This document shows, piece after piece, positions 1-7,755 of a stretch of DNA of 17,781 nt. The position numbers and the translations under genes are program-made. Within the stretch, counting starts at the first letter, position 1. Each line of letters begins with the position of its first letter. The notes under the pieces are model-generated. The model made no database searches. It was not told the DNA's origin and saw only the letters and a list, made by a program, of their open reading frames with translations. Origin of the DNA: Candidatus Aegiribacteria sp. (GTDB lineage Bacteria; Fermentibacterota; Fermentibacteria; Fermentibacterales; Fermentibacteraceae); assembly GCA_021107345.1 (NCBI GenBank), contig JAIOSX010000186.1, positions 1 to 17,781 on the forward strand. The letters are read 5' to 3'.

Positions 1-456
1 ATTGATGCCCGACTCAATCTTGCTGAGATATTTCGGAATGAGCGGAGTCCTGAGGAAGCTCTGAACATCTACGATAGCGTAATCGATCTTGACCCTGACA
101 ATCCCCTGGCCTACCTGGGCAAAGGTCAATGCTGGGCGATGTCACTCCTTGACAATATCCCCACGAAAGAGATCTGGGAGATGGAACTAGATGAACAGGA
201 AATGATCGACAAAGCCATGGAGTTCCTTGAGCAGGCCGCAGAACTTGATCCTGAGCTTACTGAAGCTTACAACACCATGGGAAGGCTTTTCGCGATAATT
301 GCCCAGGAAGAAGACGCCGTAGACATGTTCAAAACTTCACTCCAGGTTGATGCCACGCAACTTGACGTACTTGAAGATCTAAAGGAGATCACGGGTAAAC
401 CCGTCTGGAAGATCCTTGACAAGGGTACATGGATGGGCGAGGAGGAGGAAGAGTAA
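1..456 (+). CDS. TPR-repeat protein, 3' part only
   Basis: The reading frame is open from base 1 to the TAA at 454-456, so the true start lies left of the window; 151 residues are visible. They show tetratricopeptide-type helical pairs. One unit ends in DLDPDNPLAYLGKG and another in ELDPELTEAYNTMGRLF, both with the usual Asp-Pro after helix B and spaced Ala, Leu and Tyr positions. A third partial unit follows, and the protein ends in a very acidic tail (MGEEEEE). TPR domains are protein-protein interaction scaffolds; the partner cannot be told from this fragment. It converges with panE, whose stop lies only 22 bases away on the other strand, and I see no clear hairpin in that gap. The TPR call is sound; the specific role is unknown. 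Confidence 0.85.
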   Translation: MDARLNLAEIFRNERSPEEALNIYDSVIDLDPDNPLAYLGKGQCWAMSLLDNIPTKEIWEMELDEQEMIDKAMEFLEQAAELDPELTEAYNTMGRLFAIIAQEEDAVDMFKTSLQVDATQLDVLEDLKEITGKPVWKILDKGTWMGEEEEE

Positions 457-478
457 CAACCAGAAAAGGGGTTGATTA

Positions 479-1345
479 CTACTCGTACGGTTTTAAAGCT
501 CTGGCTCTTACAAGATCGGTGACGGAAGCAGCTATGGAATATGTCCCCCGAGGCTGCTTTTTATGCAGTCCCGTCAGAAAATCAATCTCCGTTCTCCTGC
601 CGGCAAGAATATCTTGAAGCATGCTGCACCTGTTAGGTGAAGATTCAAGCAGGAAATCCAGCATATCCCTGGCCTTGGATACCACAACAACTCTAAGGTC
701 AGTCGGAATCACTTCAGTCAATTCCGTAAAAAGCGTATCCGCAGCCGTACCGAGACCGGCTTCAAGCAGCTGGTTGTTCCTGAGGCCAGAGAGAGCGCCC
801 AGGGGGTTGATAACGCTGTTCGTCAGCCATTTGGACCAGCGGACAATCTCCATTTCATCTGTAAGAACAAGATGGAGAGAACTTTCCCTGAAAAGATCAT
901 ATGCCCTGCCCCCGGAAGATACGTAAAGATCGCCTTCTGCAATCTCAATGAAGTCGTTGTGCAAAAGGTGAAAACCTGCGGTGAGAACGGCTGGTTCAAC
1001 TCCTTCTTCCCAGGATTCCCCCCACTCCTTTTCCAGACCCATTCCGTTCGTAATGCAGATGCATCGTCCATCACTGGAACTGATAACATGTTTCGCGGCA
1101 CACTTCAAATCGTAAGCTTTCAAGGCCACAATACAGTAATCACAGTGAATGCGATCTCCGGATTCGACTTTTTCAACGGCGGCTCTTCCTGAACAGGCAC
1201 CAGAGGATTCAAGCTTTATTCTCCCCCGACCGCTTCCCGGAGGCCCCGCTATAAGAATGTCCAGATAACTGGAAAGGGCAACGGCCAATCCTTTTCCGAC
1301 TGCGCCGTCACCCCAGATGATTACTGATCTATTTTTTTGCTGCAC
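479..1345 (-). CDS. panE: 2-dehydropantoate 2-reductase (ketopantoate reductase, PanE/ApbA family)
   Basis: This enzyme family uses NADPH to reduce 2-dehydropantoate to pantoate in the cytoplasm, for pantothenate and coenzyme A synthesis. The 288 residues keep the family layout. An N-terminal Rossmann fold has GDGAVG at 12-17, Lys76 in VALKAYD and Asn100 in TNGMG. The helical C-terminal domain has SKWLTN with Lys172, Asn176 and Asn180, then SMLQDILAGRRTEID with Ser241 and Glu253. These match E. coli Asn98, Lys176, Ser244 and Glu256 in spacing, so activity is likely. The length is slightly below the E. coli protein (303). The start is a GTG that overlaps the end of the YtxH-family gene by 17 nt; no good ribosome binding site precedes it, so coupled translation is inferred. 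It is the last gene of the secA operon. Other ketoacid reductases of the same fold cannot be excluded. Confidence 0.87.
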   Translation of the reverse strand: MQQKNRSVIIWGDGAVGKGLAVALSSYLDILIAGPPGSGRGRIKLESSGACSGRAAVEKVESGDRIHCDYCIVALKAYDLKCAAKHVISSSDGRCICITNGMGLEKEWGESWEEGVEPAVLTAGFHLLHNDFIEIAEGDLYVSSGGRAYDLFRESSLHLVLTDEMEIVRWSKWLTNSVINPLGALSGLRNNQLLEAGLGTAADTLFTELTEVIPTDLRVVVVSKARDMLDFLLESSPNRCSMLQDILAGRRTEIDFLTGLHKKQPRGTYSIAASVTDLVRARALKPYE

Positions 1346-1739
1346 TTTTTTCAGCAGGCTTCTTTACTTTTTTCTCAACTTTTTCTTTGACTTCTTCGGT
1401 CTTTTCCTTAATCTCTTCGACCTTTTCCTTACCCTTTTCTCTGGCCTGCTCGATCTTTTCGCCGATTTCCTCAAGTTTACGTACCGTCTCCTCGTACTTC
1501 TCTTTCCCTACGGTGGAAACCTCGTCGATCATCTTTTTTCCTTCAGCTATCAGCTTCTCAGCCTCAGCCCTGAACTGGGTGTAAACCCCCTCACCCTTGC
1601 CGTAAAGATCTTCTGTCGTTGCGCGAACCTTCTCCCTTGTTTCCTCACCTTTTGCAGGTGCGTAAAGAAGGGCGACTATTCCTCCAGCCAAAGCTCCCGC
1701 TACGAATGCCCAGAATTCACCCTTGCCGTTTTCAGCCAT
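1329..1739 (-). CDS. YtxH-domain small protein with N-terminal membrane segment and charged coiled coil
   Basis: A 136-residue protein. Residues 8-28 form a hydrophobic, glycine-rich segment followed by LLYAPAKGEETREKV, the hallmark of the YtxH (gas-vesicle-like) family: a membrane segment, then Ala-Pro, Gly and Glu-Thr-Arg. From about residue 38 to the end the chain is almost entirely Lys, Glu, Ala and Val, predicting a long amphipathic helix or coiled coil ending in a Lys/Ala-rich tail. YtxH proteins are often stress-linked, but their biochemical role is not settled. The start is clear: AAAGGAG lies about 6 nt before the ATG, and this ribosome binding site overlaps the secA stop codon, 12 nt upstream. 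Its 3' end overlaps panE. Family assignment is fairly sure; function is unknown. Confidence 0.78.
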   Translation of the reverse strand: MAENGKGEFWAFVAGALAGGIVALLYAPAKGEETREKVRATTEDLYGKGEGVYTQFRAEAEKLIAEGKKMIDEVSTVGKEKYEETVRKLEEIGEKIEQAREKGKEKVEEIKEKTEEVKEKVEKKVKKPAEKSAAKK

Positions 1740-1751
1740 TGTTATCTCCTT

Positions 1752-4700
1752 TCATTCTCCGCAACATTTCTTGTATTTCTTCCCGCTTCCGCATGGACAC
1801 GGATCGTTTCTGCCTACTTTGGGATTCTCCCTTACAATTGTTACCGGTTTTCCACCTCTTCTCTGCGGCTCCTGAACAGAACCGGCGGCAGGAAGGGCTA
1901 AAGAGGGATGCATGGCATTACCTCTTACCTGCTGGTTCTCCGGAAGGCCGGCTCGCGTACTCCGAGGCCACAGGGAAAGCACCTGCCTTACAGCGAGCTT
2001 ATCAATCCTGTCAAGTAGTTCCTCGAAAAGACCGAAAGCTTCCTTCTTGAATTCCACAAGGGGGTCGCGCTGTGCGTAAGCCCTTAGATTTATCCCTGAT
2101 TTCAGGTGGTCAATCCCGTACAGGTGCTCCCTCCACATGGAATCAATGGAGCTGAGAACCGCTCTTTTTTCAAGCTCGGCGGAGAGTTCCGTGCCTATCT
2201 TTTCCTTCTTCATGTAATAGTATTCAAGAACTTTATCGGCAGTAACATTTCTTGCTTCCTCGGCGGATAATTCTCCCGATTTTAGCGTGGAAAGATCAAA
2301 CCTGGTTCCGGAAATCTCTCCCAGCAGAAGCTTTGCGCTCTCCAGATTCCATTCCTCAACCTCTGTTTCATCAGATATTGCTTCAATGAGAATGTGCCGC
2401 GTTACGGCCCCTATCATATCGATTACTTCTTCTGCGAGTTCTTCTCCGGTAAGGGCCTGAAGTCTCCTGTCGTAAATAACTTCACGCTGACGGTTAACAA
2501 CATCATCGTACTCCAGCAGATGTTTTCTTATTCCAAAGTTGTACTCCTCAACCCTTTTCTGTGCTTTCTGTATAGCCTTTGTAAGAAGTGAATGCTCGAT
2601 CGGTTCACCTTCAGCTTCTCCTCCGCTCTTTTTCATGAAATCAATGAGTTTTTCCGAGGCGAACAACCTGAAAAGGTCATCCTCCAGCGAAAGGTAGAAC
2701 CTGCTGGCGCCGGAATCGCCCTGTCGGCCGCATCTTCCACGAAGCTGCCTGTCTATCCTTCTGGATTCATGTCTGGCTGTACCTATAACGAAAAGTCCGC
2801 CAGGGTGTGGATTACCGTCCCGGTCAGTTATTTCTTTTATCTCTTCAGCCAGTTTAATATCGGTTCCGCGGCCAGCCATGTTGGTGGCTATCGTAACCGC
2901 ACCCTTCTGGCCTGCCCTTGTGATTATTTCAGCTTCCTGCTTATGATGCTTTGCATTCAGAACGCTGTGGGGAATTTTTCTTGCTTTCAACAGCCTGGCG
3001 AGCAATTCCGAGATATCCACCGAAACCGTACCAACCAGGATCGGTTGATCCATGGAATGAAGCCGCTGAATCTCAGTAATTATCGCGTTGTACTTCTCCC
3101 GCCTGGTCCTGTATACCTGGTCGTTATAATCCTGCCGTATTACAGGAACATTTGTAGGTATAACAACCACATCAAGGCCGTAAATACTCTCAAACTCATC
3201 AGCTTCGGTTTCAGCTGTTCCCGTCATACCGGCGAGTTTCGAATACATTCTGAAATAGTTCTGTATGGTAATGGTTGCCAGGGTCTGGGTTTCGCTTCTT
3301 ATCTCAACATTCTCCTTGGCTTCAAGAGCTTCATGCAGGCCATCGCTAAAACGTCTTCCGGCCATGAGTCTTCCGGTGAACTGGTCTACTATTACCACTC
3401 TTCCATCCTGAATAACGTATTCCACATCCTTCTCGTACAACTGAAATGCCCTGAGGAGCTGATCGATGTTATGCAGAGCTTCAGCTTTCTGAGAATGCTC
3501 ATGATAGGTCTGCCTTCTCAGCTCCAGTTTCTCCTGCTCTGGAATATCCTGAAGTTCTATTTCAGCGATACCATCTCCGATATCACTGAGTAGAAAGAAA
3601 TCCGGGTCATCGGGAGAGAGCGTTTTCCTGCCGGCCTCGGAGAGAGAAATGGATTTCTCTTTTTCATCCAGACTGAACAATAGGTCATCTTCCAGTTCAT
3701 GAGTCCTTTTCTCCCGGAGAAGAACGCCTTCCATTCTCTGCACGGCCTGCAGACGGTCGGGGTCCTGAAGCGCATTAATAAGTTTCTTCTGTTTCGGAGC
3801 CCCCTTCCTTGCCTTCAGGTACAGAAGGGCGGCCTCTTCCGAATTCCCGTTTTTCCAGAGTTCATTCGCTTCGGCAACTATCCCGTTTACAAGAATCGTC
3901 TGTTTCCTGACCAGTTTGTGAACATCGTTCCTGTATTCCTTGTAACGATTCCGCGAATGTGCTACCGGACCTGAGATGATAAGAGGGGTTCTGGCTTCAT
4001 CGACAAGAACGCTGTCCACCTCGTCTACGATTACGTAGTTATGATCCCGCTGAACCCTGTTCTCAAGTTGGACAGCCATATTGTCCCGAAGGTAATCAAA
4101 ACCAAACTGACTATTGGTTCCGTAGGTGATGTCGTTGAGATACCGTTTCCTGCGTTCTTCAGGAGTCATTTCCATCTGTATACAACCGATGGTAAGGCCA
4201 AGGTATTCGTAGACACCTCCCATCCATTCAGCGTCTCTTTTGGAGAGGTAATCGTTTACGGTTACCAGGTGAGTACCCTTCCCAGGTGGAGTATCCTCAA
4301 TAGGTTCAAATACCCACTTATCCGGGTCATCGCCGAACTTTTCTTCAGCAAGTTCCAACCATTCATTATTCAGCTCAAGGGCATTCAGGTACATGGGCAT
4401 TACGGCAACGAGTGTTTTACCCTCACCTGTTGCCATCTCCGCGATTTTTCCCTGATGAAGAACCACAGCACCCATAATCTGAACATCGAAAGGAACCATG
4501 TTCCATTCTAGAGAGTGTTCGGTGACCACCCAGGACTGGCCGAGAAGCCTCCTGCAGGATTCCTTCACGACTGCGAAGGCTTCGCACATTATATCATCAA
4601 GGGTTTCGCCCTTCGCCAACCTTACTCTGAACTGTCTGGTAAAATCCTTCAATTCCGGCTCAGAAAGCGGTTCAAGCCTCTCGAAGTATTCGTTCACTTC

Positions 4701-4778
4701 GTCAACATAGGGCTGGAGACCGGTAATTTTCTTATTCTGTCTTTCACCGAATAATGACTTGACCACTTTCTTTAACAC
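1752..4778 (-). CDS. secA: Preprotein translocase ATPase SecA
   Basis: SecA is the ATPase motor that drives unfolded preproteins through SecYEG across the inner membrane. The 1008 residues contain every core motif: Walker A ATGEGKT at 116-122, VTVNDYL near 172-178, [18 protein letters not shown] near 217-234, DEVD at 252-255, [26 protein letters not shown], and the arginine-rich [10 protein letters not shown] motif of the second helicase lobe. The C-terminus has a zinc-binding SEC-C motif, [13 protein letters not shown]. It is about 100 residues longer than E. coli SecA (901). One insertion of about 33 residues (135-168) follows the Walker A helix. A second, near 272-380 in the preprotein-binding region, resembles that of Bacteroidetes/Chlorobi SecA. 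The start is GTG at 4778, with GGAGG at 4788-4792. It is the first gene of a secA-ytxH-panE unit. Confidence 0.98.
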   Translation of the reverse strand: MLKKVVKSLFGERQNKKITGLQPYVDEVNEYFERLEPLSEPELKDFTRQFRVRLAKGETLDDIMCEAFAVVKESCRRLLGQSWVVTEHSLEWNMVPFDVQIMGAVVLHQGKIAEMATGEGKTLVAVMPMYLNALELNNEWLELAEEKFGDDPDKWVFEPIEDTPPGKGTHLVTVNDYLSKRDAEWMGGVYEYLGLTIGCIQMEMTPEERRKRYLNDITYGTNSQFGFDYLRDNMAVQLENRVQRDHNYVIVDEVDSVLVDEARTPLIISGPVAHSRNRYKEYRNDVHKLVRKQTILVNGIVAEANELWKNGNSEEAALLYLKARKGAPKQKKLINALQDPDRLQAVQRMEGVLLREKRTHELEDDLLFSLDEKEKSISLSEAGRKTLSPDDPDFFLLSDIGDGIAEIELQDIPEQEKLELRRQTYHEHSQKAEALHNIDQLLRAFQLYEKDVEYVIQDGRVVIVDQFTGRLMAGRRFSDGLHEALEAKENVEIRSETQTLATITIQNYFRMYSKLAGMTGTAETEADEFESIYGLDVVVIPTNVPVIRQDYNDQVYRTRREKYNAIITEIQRLHSMDQPILVGTVSVDISELLARLLKARKIPHSVLNAKHHKQEAEIITRAGQKGAVTIATNMAGRGTDIKLAEEIKEITDRDGNPHPGGLFVIGTARHESRRIDRQLRGRCGRQGDSGASRFYLSLEDDLFRLFASEKLIDFMKKSGGEAEGEPIEHSLLTKAIQKAQKRVEEYNFGIRKHLLEYDDVVNRQREVIYDRRLQALTGEELAEEVIDMIGAVTRHILIEAISDETEVEEWNLESAKLLLGEISGTRFDLSTLKSGELSAEEARNVTADKVLEYYYMKKEKIGTELSAELEKRAVLSSIDSMWREHLYGIDHLKSGINLRAYAQRDPLVEFKKEAFGLFEELLDRIDKLAVRQVLSLWPRSTRAGLPENQQVRGNAMHPSLALPAAGSVQEPQRRGGKPVTIVRENPKVGRNDPCPCGSGKKYKKCCGE

Positions 4779-4787
4779 AGTATCTAT

Positions 4788-4792
4788 CCTCC
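4788..4792 (-). promoter_or_regulatory. Ribosome binding site deciding the GTG start of secA
   Basis: Read on the minus strand, GGAGG lies nine bases before a GTG at 4778-4776, which is followed by [10 protein letters not shown], a typical SecA N-terminus. No ATG nearby gives a better match, so GTG is taken as the start. Confidence 0.75.
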
Positions 4793-4843
4793 GGACATTT
4801 AAGCGTTCATAGCATCGCAGATTTTCATCATTTTACAGTATCT

Positions 4844-4849
4844 ATAATA
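4844..4849 (-). promoter_or_regulatory. Possible -10 box upstream of secA
   Basis: The minus strand reads TATTAT here inside an A+T-rich stretch, about 66 nt before the secA start. The sequence 17 nt upstream (TTTCAG) is a poor -35 match, so this is only a candidate. The rest of 4779-4984 shows nothing else I can name. Confidence 0.25.
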
Positions 4850-4984
4850 ATCAAAACATCGGAATTCTGAAACATCATCCTTCAAGGAGATTGAATTTCA
4901 GAGGTTCTGTCCTTAGTCCTGTCACCCGCTCCTGACCAGGGAGGTCTTTGAAGACATCTTCCCGCGATGAGGAGCAGGATGATA

Positions 4985-5890
4985 CTAATAACTATCAGGA
5001 ACAGAGTTTTCAAATTCATGAATAAGTTCCATCAGCGAATCGGCTTTGTGAAAATAAATTTCTGAAGAATCCCCAAGACTGACAGCTTCTGAAAGCCGTT
5101 CCTTCGAAAGAAGCACATCCCCATCCCTCAGGGCATCCCTTCCGTAAATGTAAAGTGTCCAGCCCAGATTACGACTGGATTCAGGACAAATCCGATAGCT
5201 TCTGGCTCTCCTTAGCGCCCATATACGTCTGTCAGTGTCCTCCTCTGCTTCAGCCAGAGACGCGCATGCCTGCCAGTAGGAGTATCCGGTTGATCCTTCA
5301 AGTCTCAAAAAGTGGAGATGTTCTCTTGAACGCTCTGTTTCTCCTACTTCCGCAAGTTTCTCCGCCAGAATGCACCTGTAGAAATCCTCATCCGGCTGAA
5401 GCATGGCGGCAGTTTCGACCAGAGTGATAACACTGTCAGTATCCACTTCGTTCTGCAGCAGTATGGCGAGCCACACGCAGGCATCCGCAGCGGCTGAATC
5501 GTTTTCGCACGTGGAAGTATTGAGGAGATACTCAATCGATGGTGAAGGAAAAATACCCAATTCCCGTTCTGCGACGGCAAGGTAGTAACGGCACACTCCT
5601 CCTCCCCTGATATAGTTTCCATAGTTGATCAATTCTTCGTACATCTCAAGGTTCTTCAAAGCTCGGGTATACTCGGCAAGATACCACTGGTTATCGGGTT
5701 CGATCCTCCAGGCGGCAAGGGCTGGTTCGAGAGCAACTTCAGGTTTTTCCATTCTGTTGCAAACCCATGAGAATCTGTAAAGGAGCCATGGATCGCATGG
5801 ATCTTCAATTATTTCCTCAAGCAATACTGGAAGCGCGTCCGGAAGGTTACCTGCCCTGATGAGTGAATCACCGGGCGATACAGTCAGCAT
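4985..5890 (-). CDS. TPR-like protein of unknown function, start uncertain
   Basis: A 301-residue protein made mostly of paired helices. Segments such as AGNLPDALPVLLEEI, KPEVALEPALAAWRIEPDN and ETERSREHLHFL fit degenerate tetratricopeptide repeats, so a scaffold role is likely; I recognise no enzyme motif. The start is doubtful. The first ATG (5890) has no ribosome binding site and falls inside a hydrophobic stretch: in-frame codons 5932-5891 encode ELLSEQYFLTLYLF, followed by MLTVSPGDS, which together look like a signal peptide. The frame is closed by a TGA at 5935-5933 that is also the stop of the upstream exported protein, so no ATG, GTG or TTG can start the full signal peptide. A CTG at 5929 with AGGA nine nt upstream is one candidate. 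It probably shares a transcript with the gene at 5933-6316. Confidence 0.7.
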   Translation of the reverse strand: MLTVSPGDSLIRAGNLPDALPVLLEEIIEDPCDPWLLYRFSWVCNRMEKPEVALEPALAAWRIEPDNQWYLAEYTRALKNLEMYEELINYGNYIRGGGVCRYYLAVAERELGIFPSPSIEYLLNTSTCENDSAAADACVWLAILLQNEVDTDSVITLVETAAMLQPDEDFYRCILAEKLAEVGETERSREHLHFLRLEGSTGYSYWQACASLAEAEEDTDRRIWALRRARSYRICPESSRNLGWTLYIYGRDALRDGDVLLSKERLSEAVSLGDSSEIYFHKADSLMELIHEFENSVPDSY

Positions 5891-5932
5891 AAACAGATAC
5901 AGGGTCAGAAAGTACTGTTCAGAGAGCAGTTC

Positions 5933-6316
5933 TCAGAATCCTGTCAGGGTGGAATCCGGAAGTGAACCGCTGACGTGGAACTGAAGCGTAAAGTCATCCG
6001 AAGGCTGCCACCTGAGATCAAGTCCGCCAAGAACCCTGCCGGTTGTGAAACCGTGGAAATCGTAAAGCTTTGCATATCCTACGTCAATTGAGGCTTGCCA
6101 GTTCGGGTGAAGTGAAAAGGACATTGTTCCGACGGTAATACCGGTTCCCAGAGTTCGACCGCCTCCGGTGATCATGCTGAAACTTGCATAACCGGAGAAA
6201 TCCGGATTGAACCATGAACCGGTTGGTTCGATAAGTGAGAAATTGGATGGTTCAAGACCAACGGCAAAAATCGCGGTTGAAACTGAAAGCAACAGCGCAA
6301 TAAGTACTATCCTCAT
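5933..6316 (-). CDS. Small exported beta-rich protein, possibly outer-membrane associated
   Basis: A 127-residue protein with a clear signal peptide (MRIVLIALLLSVSTAIFA, cleavage probably after AIFA). The mature part alternates polar and hydrophobic residues in short strands rich in Gly, Ser, Thr and aromatics: GYASFSMITGGGRTLGTGIT, SIDVGYAKLYDF, GGLDLRWQPSDDFTLQFHVS. It ends in Phe, as many outer-membrane beta-barrel proteins do. The length would allow only a small barrel or part of one. I chose the ATG at 6316 rather than an ATG ten codons upstream, because AAAGGAG precedes it at a normal distance and the signal peptide begins there. The downstream TPR-like gene follows in the same frame after a single TGA. 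No family is recognised. Confidence 0.75.
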   Translation of the reverse strand: MRIVLIALLLSVSTAIFAVGLEPSNFSLIEPTGSWFNPDFSGYASFSMITGGGRTLGTGITVGTMSFSLHPNWQASIDVGYAKLYDFHGFTTGRVLGGLDLRWQPSDDFTLQFHVSGSLPDSTLTGF

Positions 6317-6344
6317 GATTGAACCTTCTCCTTTATGGTGTTTC

Positions 6345-6387
6345 ATTATACTGGTCTAGTAATACATTACCCCGGAGACCGGGTCAA
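6345..6387 (-). promoter_or_regulatory. Candidate promoter for the exported protein gene at 5933-6316
   Basis: On the minus strand TTGACC (6387-6382) is followed after 17 nt by TATTAC (6364-6359), a reasonable -35/-10 pair. A perfect TATAAT lies slightly further down (6350-6345) but without a good -35. The 17-nt spacer contains most of a small inverted repeat, CCCGG-AGA-CCGGG at 6371-6383, which could bind a regulator or be chance. The ribosome binding site and start follow within about 30 nt. Confidence 0.4.
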
Positions 6388-6417
6388 TGTTCCATGCAGG
6401 ATTGCTGGAGAAGATGA

Positions 6418-6454
6418 TCCTCCGGAGGTAATTCTAAAGAATACCCCCGGAGGA
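6418..6454 (-). terminator. Strong hairpin downstream of the secreted propeller-like gene
   Basis: TCCTCCGG at 6418-6425 pairs with CCGGAGGA at 6447-6454. Inside it GGTAATTCT pairs with AGAATACC around a two-base loop with one bulged base, giving a stem of about 16 pairs. It lies 36 nt past the stop of the 6490-7443 gene and before the next promoter, the place for a terminator. There is no T-run after it on the minus strand, so it may be a rho-dependent or 3'-end-protecting structure instead. Confidence 0.4.
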
Positions 6455-6489
6455 CATATCTGGATGAAGTTCTGTTCAGATACTCTAAA

Positions 6490-7443
6490 TCAGAACGAGC
6501 TTTTGATATCGGCCCATGTGGATTGTTCTAAACCGGTTAAACCCAGTTCTACTTCAACCAGGAAGCAAGAGGTGTTAGTGTCTTTATAAGCCCAGAAAAA
6601 AGTGTCACGCGTATTGCTGTAGGCTAATCCGTAAGAATGGTCTGTAGTCGATTGGTATGGATATGCGACAGCACCGAGATAGTTAAGGTTGTCATCAAGA
6701 TCAAAGATGTAGGCATAACCTGTGTTGTAAGTATTAATGAAAAGGAGATGGTACCCTCCATTTTCATATACCGTAAGGCCGCTCATCATCTCGGGAATGT
6801 AAGCTGATATATCGTAGAAGGTTCCTGTAGAAGCTAAATGTGAAAACGAATAAACACCGGTACTGCTGTAGGTTTCCCATACAAGATCAGTTGAATAATC
6901 AACATCCATTCCTCTGCCATACGATGCTGACGGATTGGTATAGGCGGTCCAGCTGACTCCGAGATTTGTTGAATTGTAGATATGGTTATTCATGTAGTCG
7001 TTAACATTTATACTTCCATATGGATAGCAGCCCCACCCCCCTGTGTTGGCTGGATCCAAAGGAACTTTATCATTCATAGTTCCATCATTAAAATTAATAA
7101 AATATATAGAATCAGAAGAAATTGCAGGTGACATGAGCATTTCGACACTACTGTGACTAACAACATCTAAACCACGACAATATGATCCAAACCAGCTGAA
7201 ATGTGACCAGTTGACCGTAGTGAATGTAAAAGCGTCCGTACCGGTTGATACTGGTAGTATTGCACAATCTTCAGAGTTATTTGCCCCCATGGAATTATCT
7301 ACTGACGTAAACGATTCAACAGGCATACTCGAACCAGAAGAATTCACAACGCTGGGAACAAAACCATCCGGAGCGGATGAATTGTCATTTGCGACAAGAA
7401 TTCCAACCATCAGGATAAGTCCTAGTACAAAAGCATTCTTCAT
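6490..7443 (-). CDS. Secreted beta-propeller-like protein with conserved-looking C-terminal tail
   Basis: A 317-residue exported protein. The signal peptide is MKNAFVLGLILMVGILVA, followed by a Ser/Asn-rich spacer. The rest is rich in Tyr, Trp, Ser, Asn and Gly, with a recurring unit: CRGLDVVSHSSVEML, YGRGMDVDYSTDLVWETY and YGLAYSNTRDTFFWAYKD. Such repeats of about 40-100 residues with D-x-x-W motifs suggest beta-propeller blades. The protein ends in GLEQSTWADIKSSF, which recalls short C-terminal tails ending in W-x-x-I/L-K on secreted proteins of some candidate phyla; a sorting role is a guess. The start at 7443 is chosen over an upstream ATG because AAAGGAGAG sits 5 nt before it and the signal peptide starts there. 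It stands alone. By eye it is more A+T-rich than its neighbours, which may reflect transfer or just composition. Substrate unknown. Confidence 0.8.
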   Translation of the reverse strand: MKNAFVLGLILMVGILVANDNSSAPDGFVPSVVNSSGSSMPVESFTSVDNSMGANNSEDCAILPVSTGTDAFTFTTVNWSHFSWFGSYCRGLDVVSHSSVEMLMSPAISSDSIYFINFNDGTMNDKVPLDPANTGGWGCYPYGSINVNDYMNNHIYNSTNLGVSWTAYTNPSASYGRGMDVDYSTDLVWETYSSTGVYSFSHLASTGTFYDISAYIPEMMSGLTVYENGGYHLLFINTYNTGYAYIFDLDDNLNYLGAVAYPYQSTTDHSYGLAYSNTRDTFFWAYKDTNTSCFLVEVELGLTGLEQSTWADIKSSF

Positions 7444-7755
7444 TTTTCTCTCCTTTCCGCAAGTTATTAAACCCATAGTTTTTTGAACCAATAATTATAC
7501 CTCCCGGATATGTTTAGCACCTTCCTTTCTCCTAAGTTGAGTGATTCAAGGAAAGGTATACCACCTTTCATGTGGATTATGCTGTTGTTATATCTGTTTA
7601 TGCAAAAGTTCATACTTGACATTCAGCAGCCACCCAAAAGATGAAAGGCATTTCATAAAGAATATTGCAGAATCTCAGAATATTGCAAACCACAGAATTG
7701 ACCATTGTCTATGCGCAGCTGGAATGTGGACACGACAAATCCAGTTTCCTGTTGG
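7444..7755. other. Intergenic gap of about 310 bases
   Basis: Between the start of the secreted propeller-like gene and the end of the seven-gene operon I find no convincing gene. The left part holds the -10 box and ribosome binding site described separately. GAAAGGT at 7551-7557 pairs with ACCTTTC at 7563-7569 to make a small 7-bp hairpin, which might end the operon transcript but has no T-run. An 11-base direct repeat, AGAATATTGCA, occurs at 7659 and 7677. Nothing else stands out. Confidence 0.5.
7494..7499 (-). promoter_or_regulatory. -10 box of the secreted propeller-like gene
   Basis: The minus strand has a perfect TATAAT here, about 50 nt before the ATG at 7443, with AAAGGAGAG between. 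The -35 position reads AGGTGC, a poor match, so the gene may be weakly expressed or need an activator. Confidence 0.4.

Noticed and set aside
1317..1901. Plus-strand open frame with Phe/Leu-rich translation resembling a membrane protein
   Set aside because: It is the antisense reading of the Lys/Glu-rich ytxH gene; Glu and Lys codons read backwards give Phe and Leu.
2592..3593. Long plus-strand open frame (333 codons) opposite secA
   Set aside because: It lies entirely antisense to a fully supported secA with all motifs, its translation has no recognisable domain, and no ribosome binding site precedes it.
4915..4984. Small hairpins near the end of the TPR-like gene (for example GTCTT-TG-AAGAC)
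   Set aside because: Stems are five base pairs and no T-run follows, so a terminator call is not supported.
5933..6316. TGA used as a sense codon in this organism
   Set aside because: TGA ends secA exactly at the SEC-C motif and overlaps starts in the operon (TGATG, ATGA), so TGA is a normal stop; only local readthrough at 5935 remains possible.
7659..7687. Direct repeat AGAATATTGCA, two copies 18 bases apart
   Set aside because: Only two short copies in an A+T-rich gap with no further units; no sign of a CRISPR or integration site.
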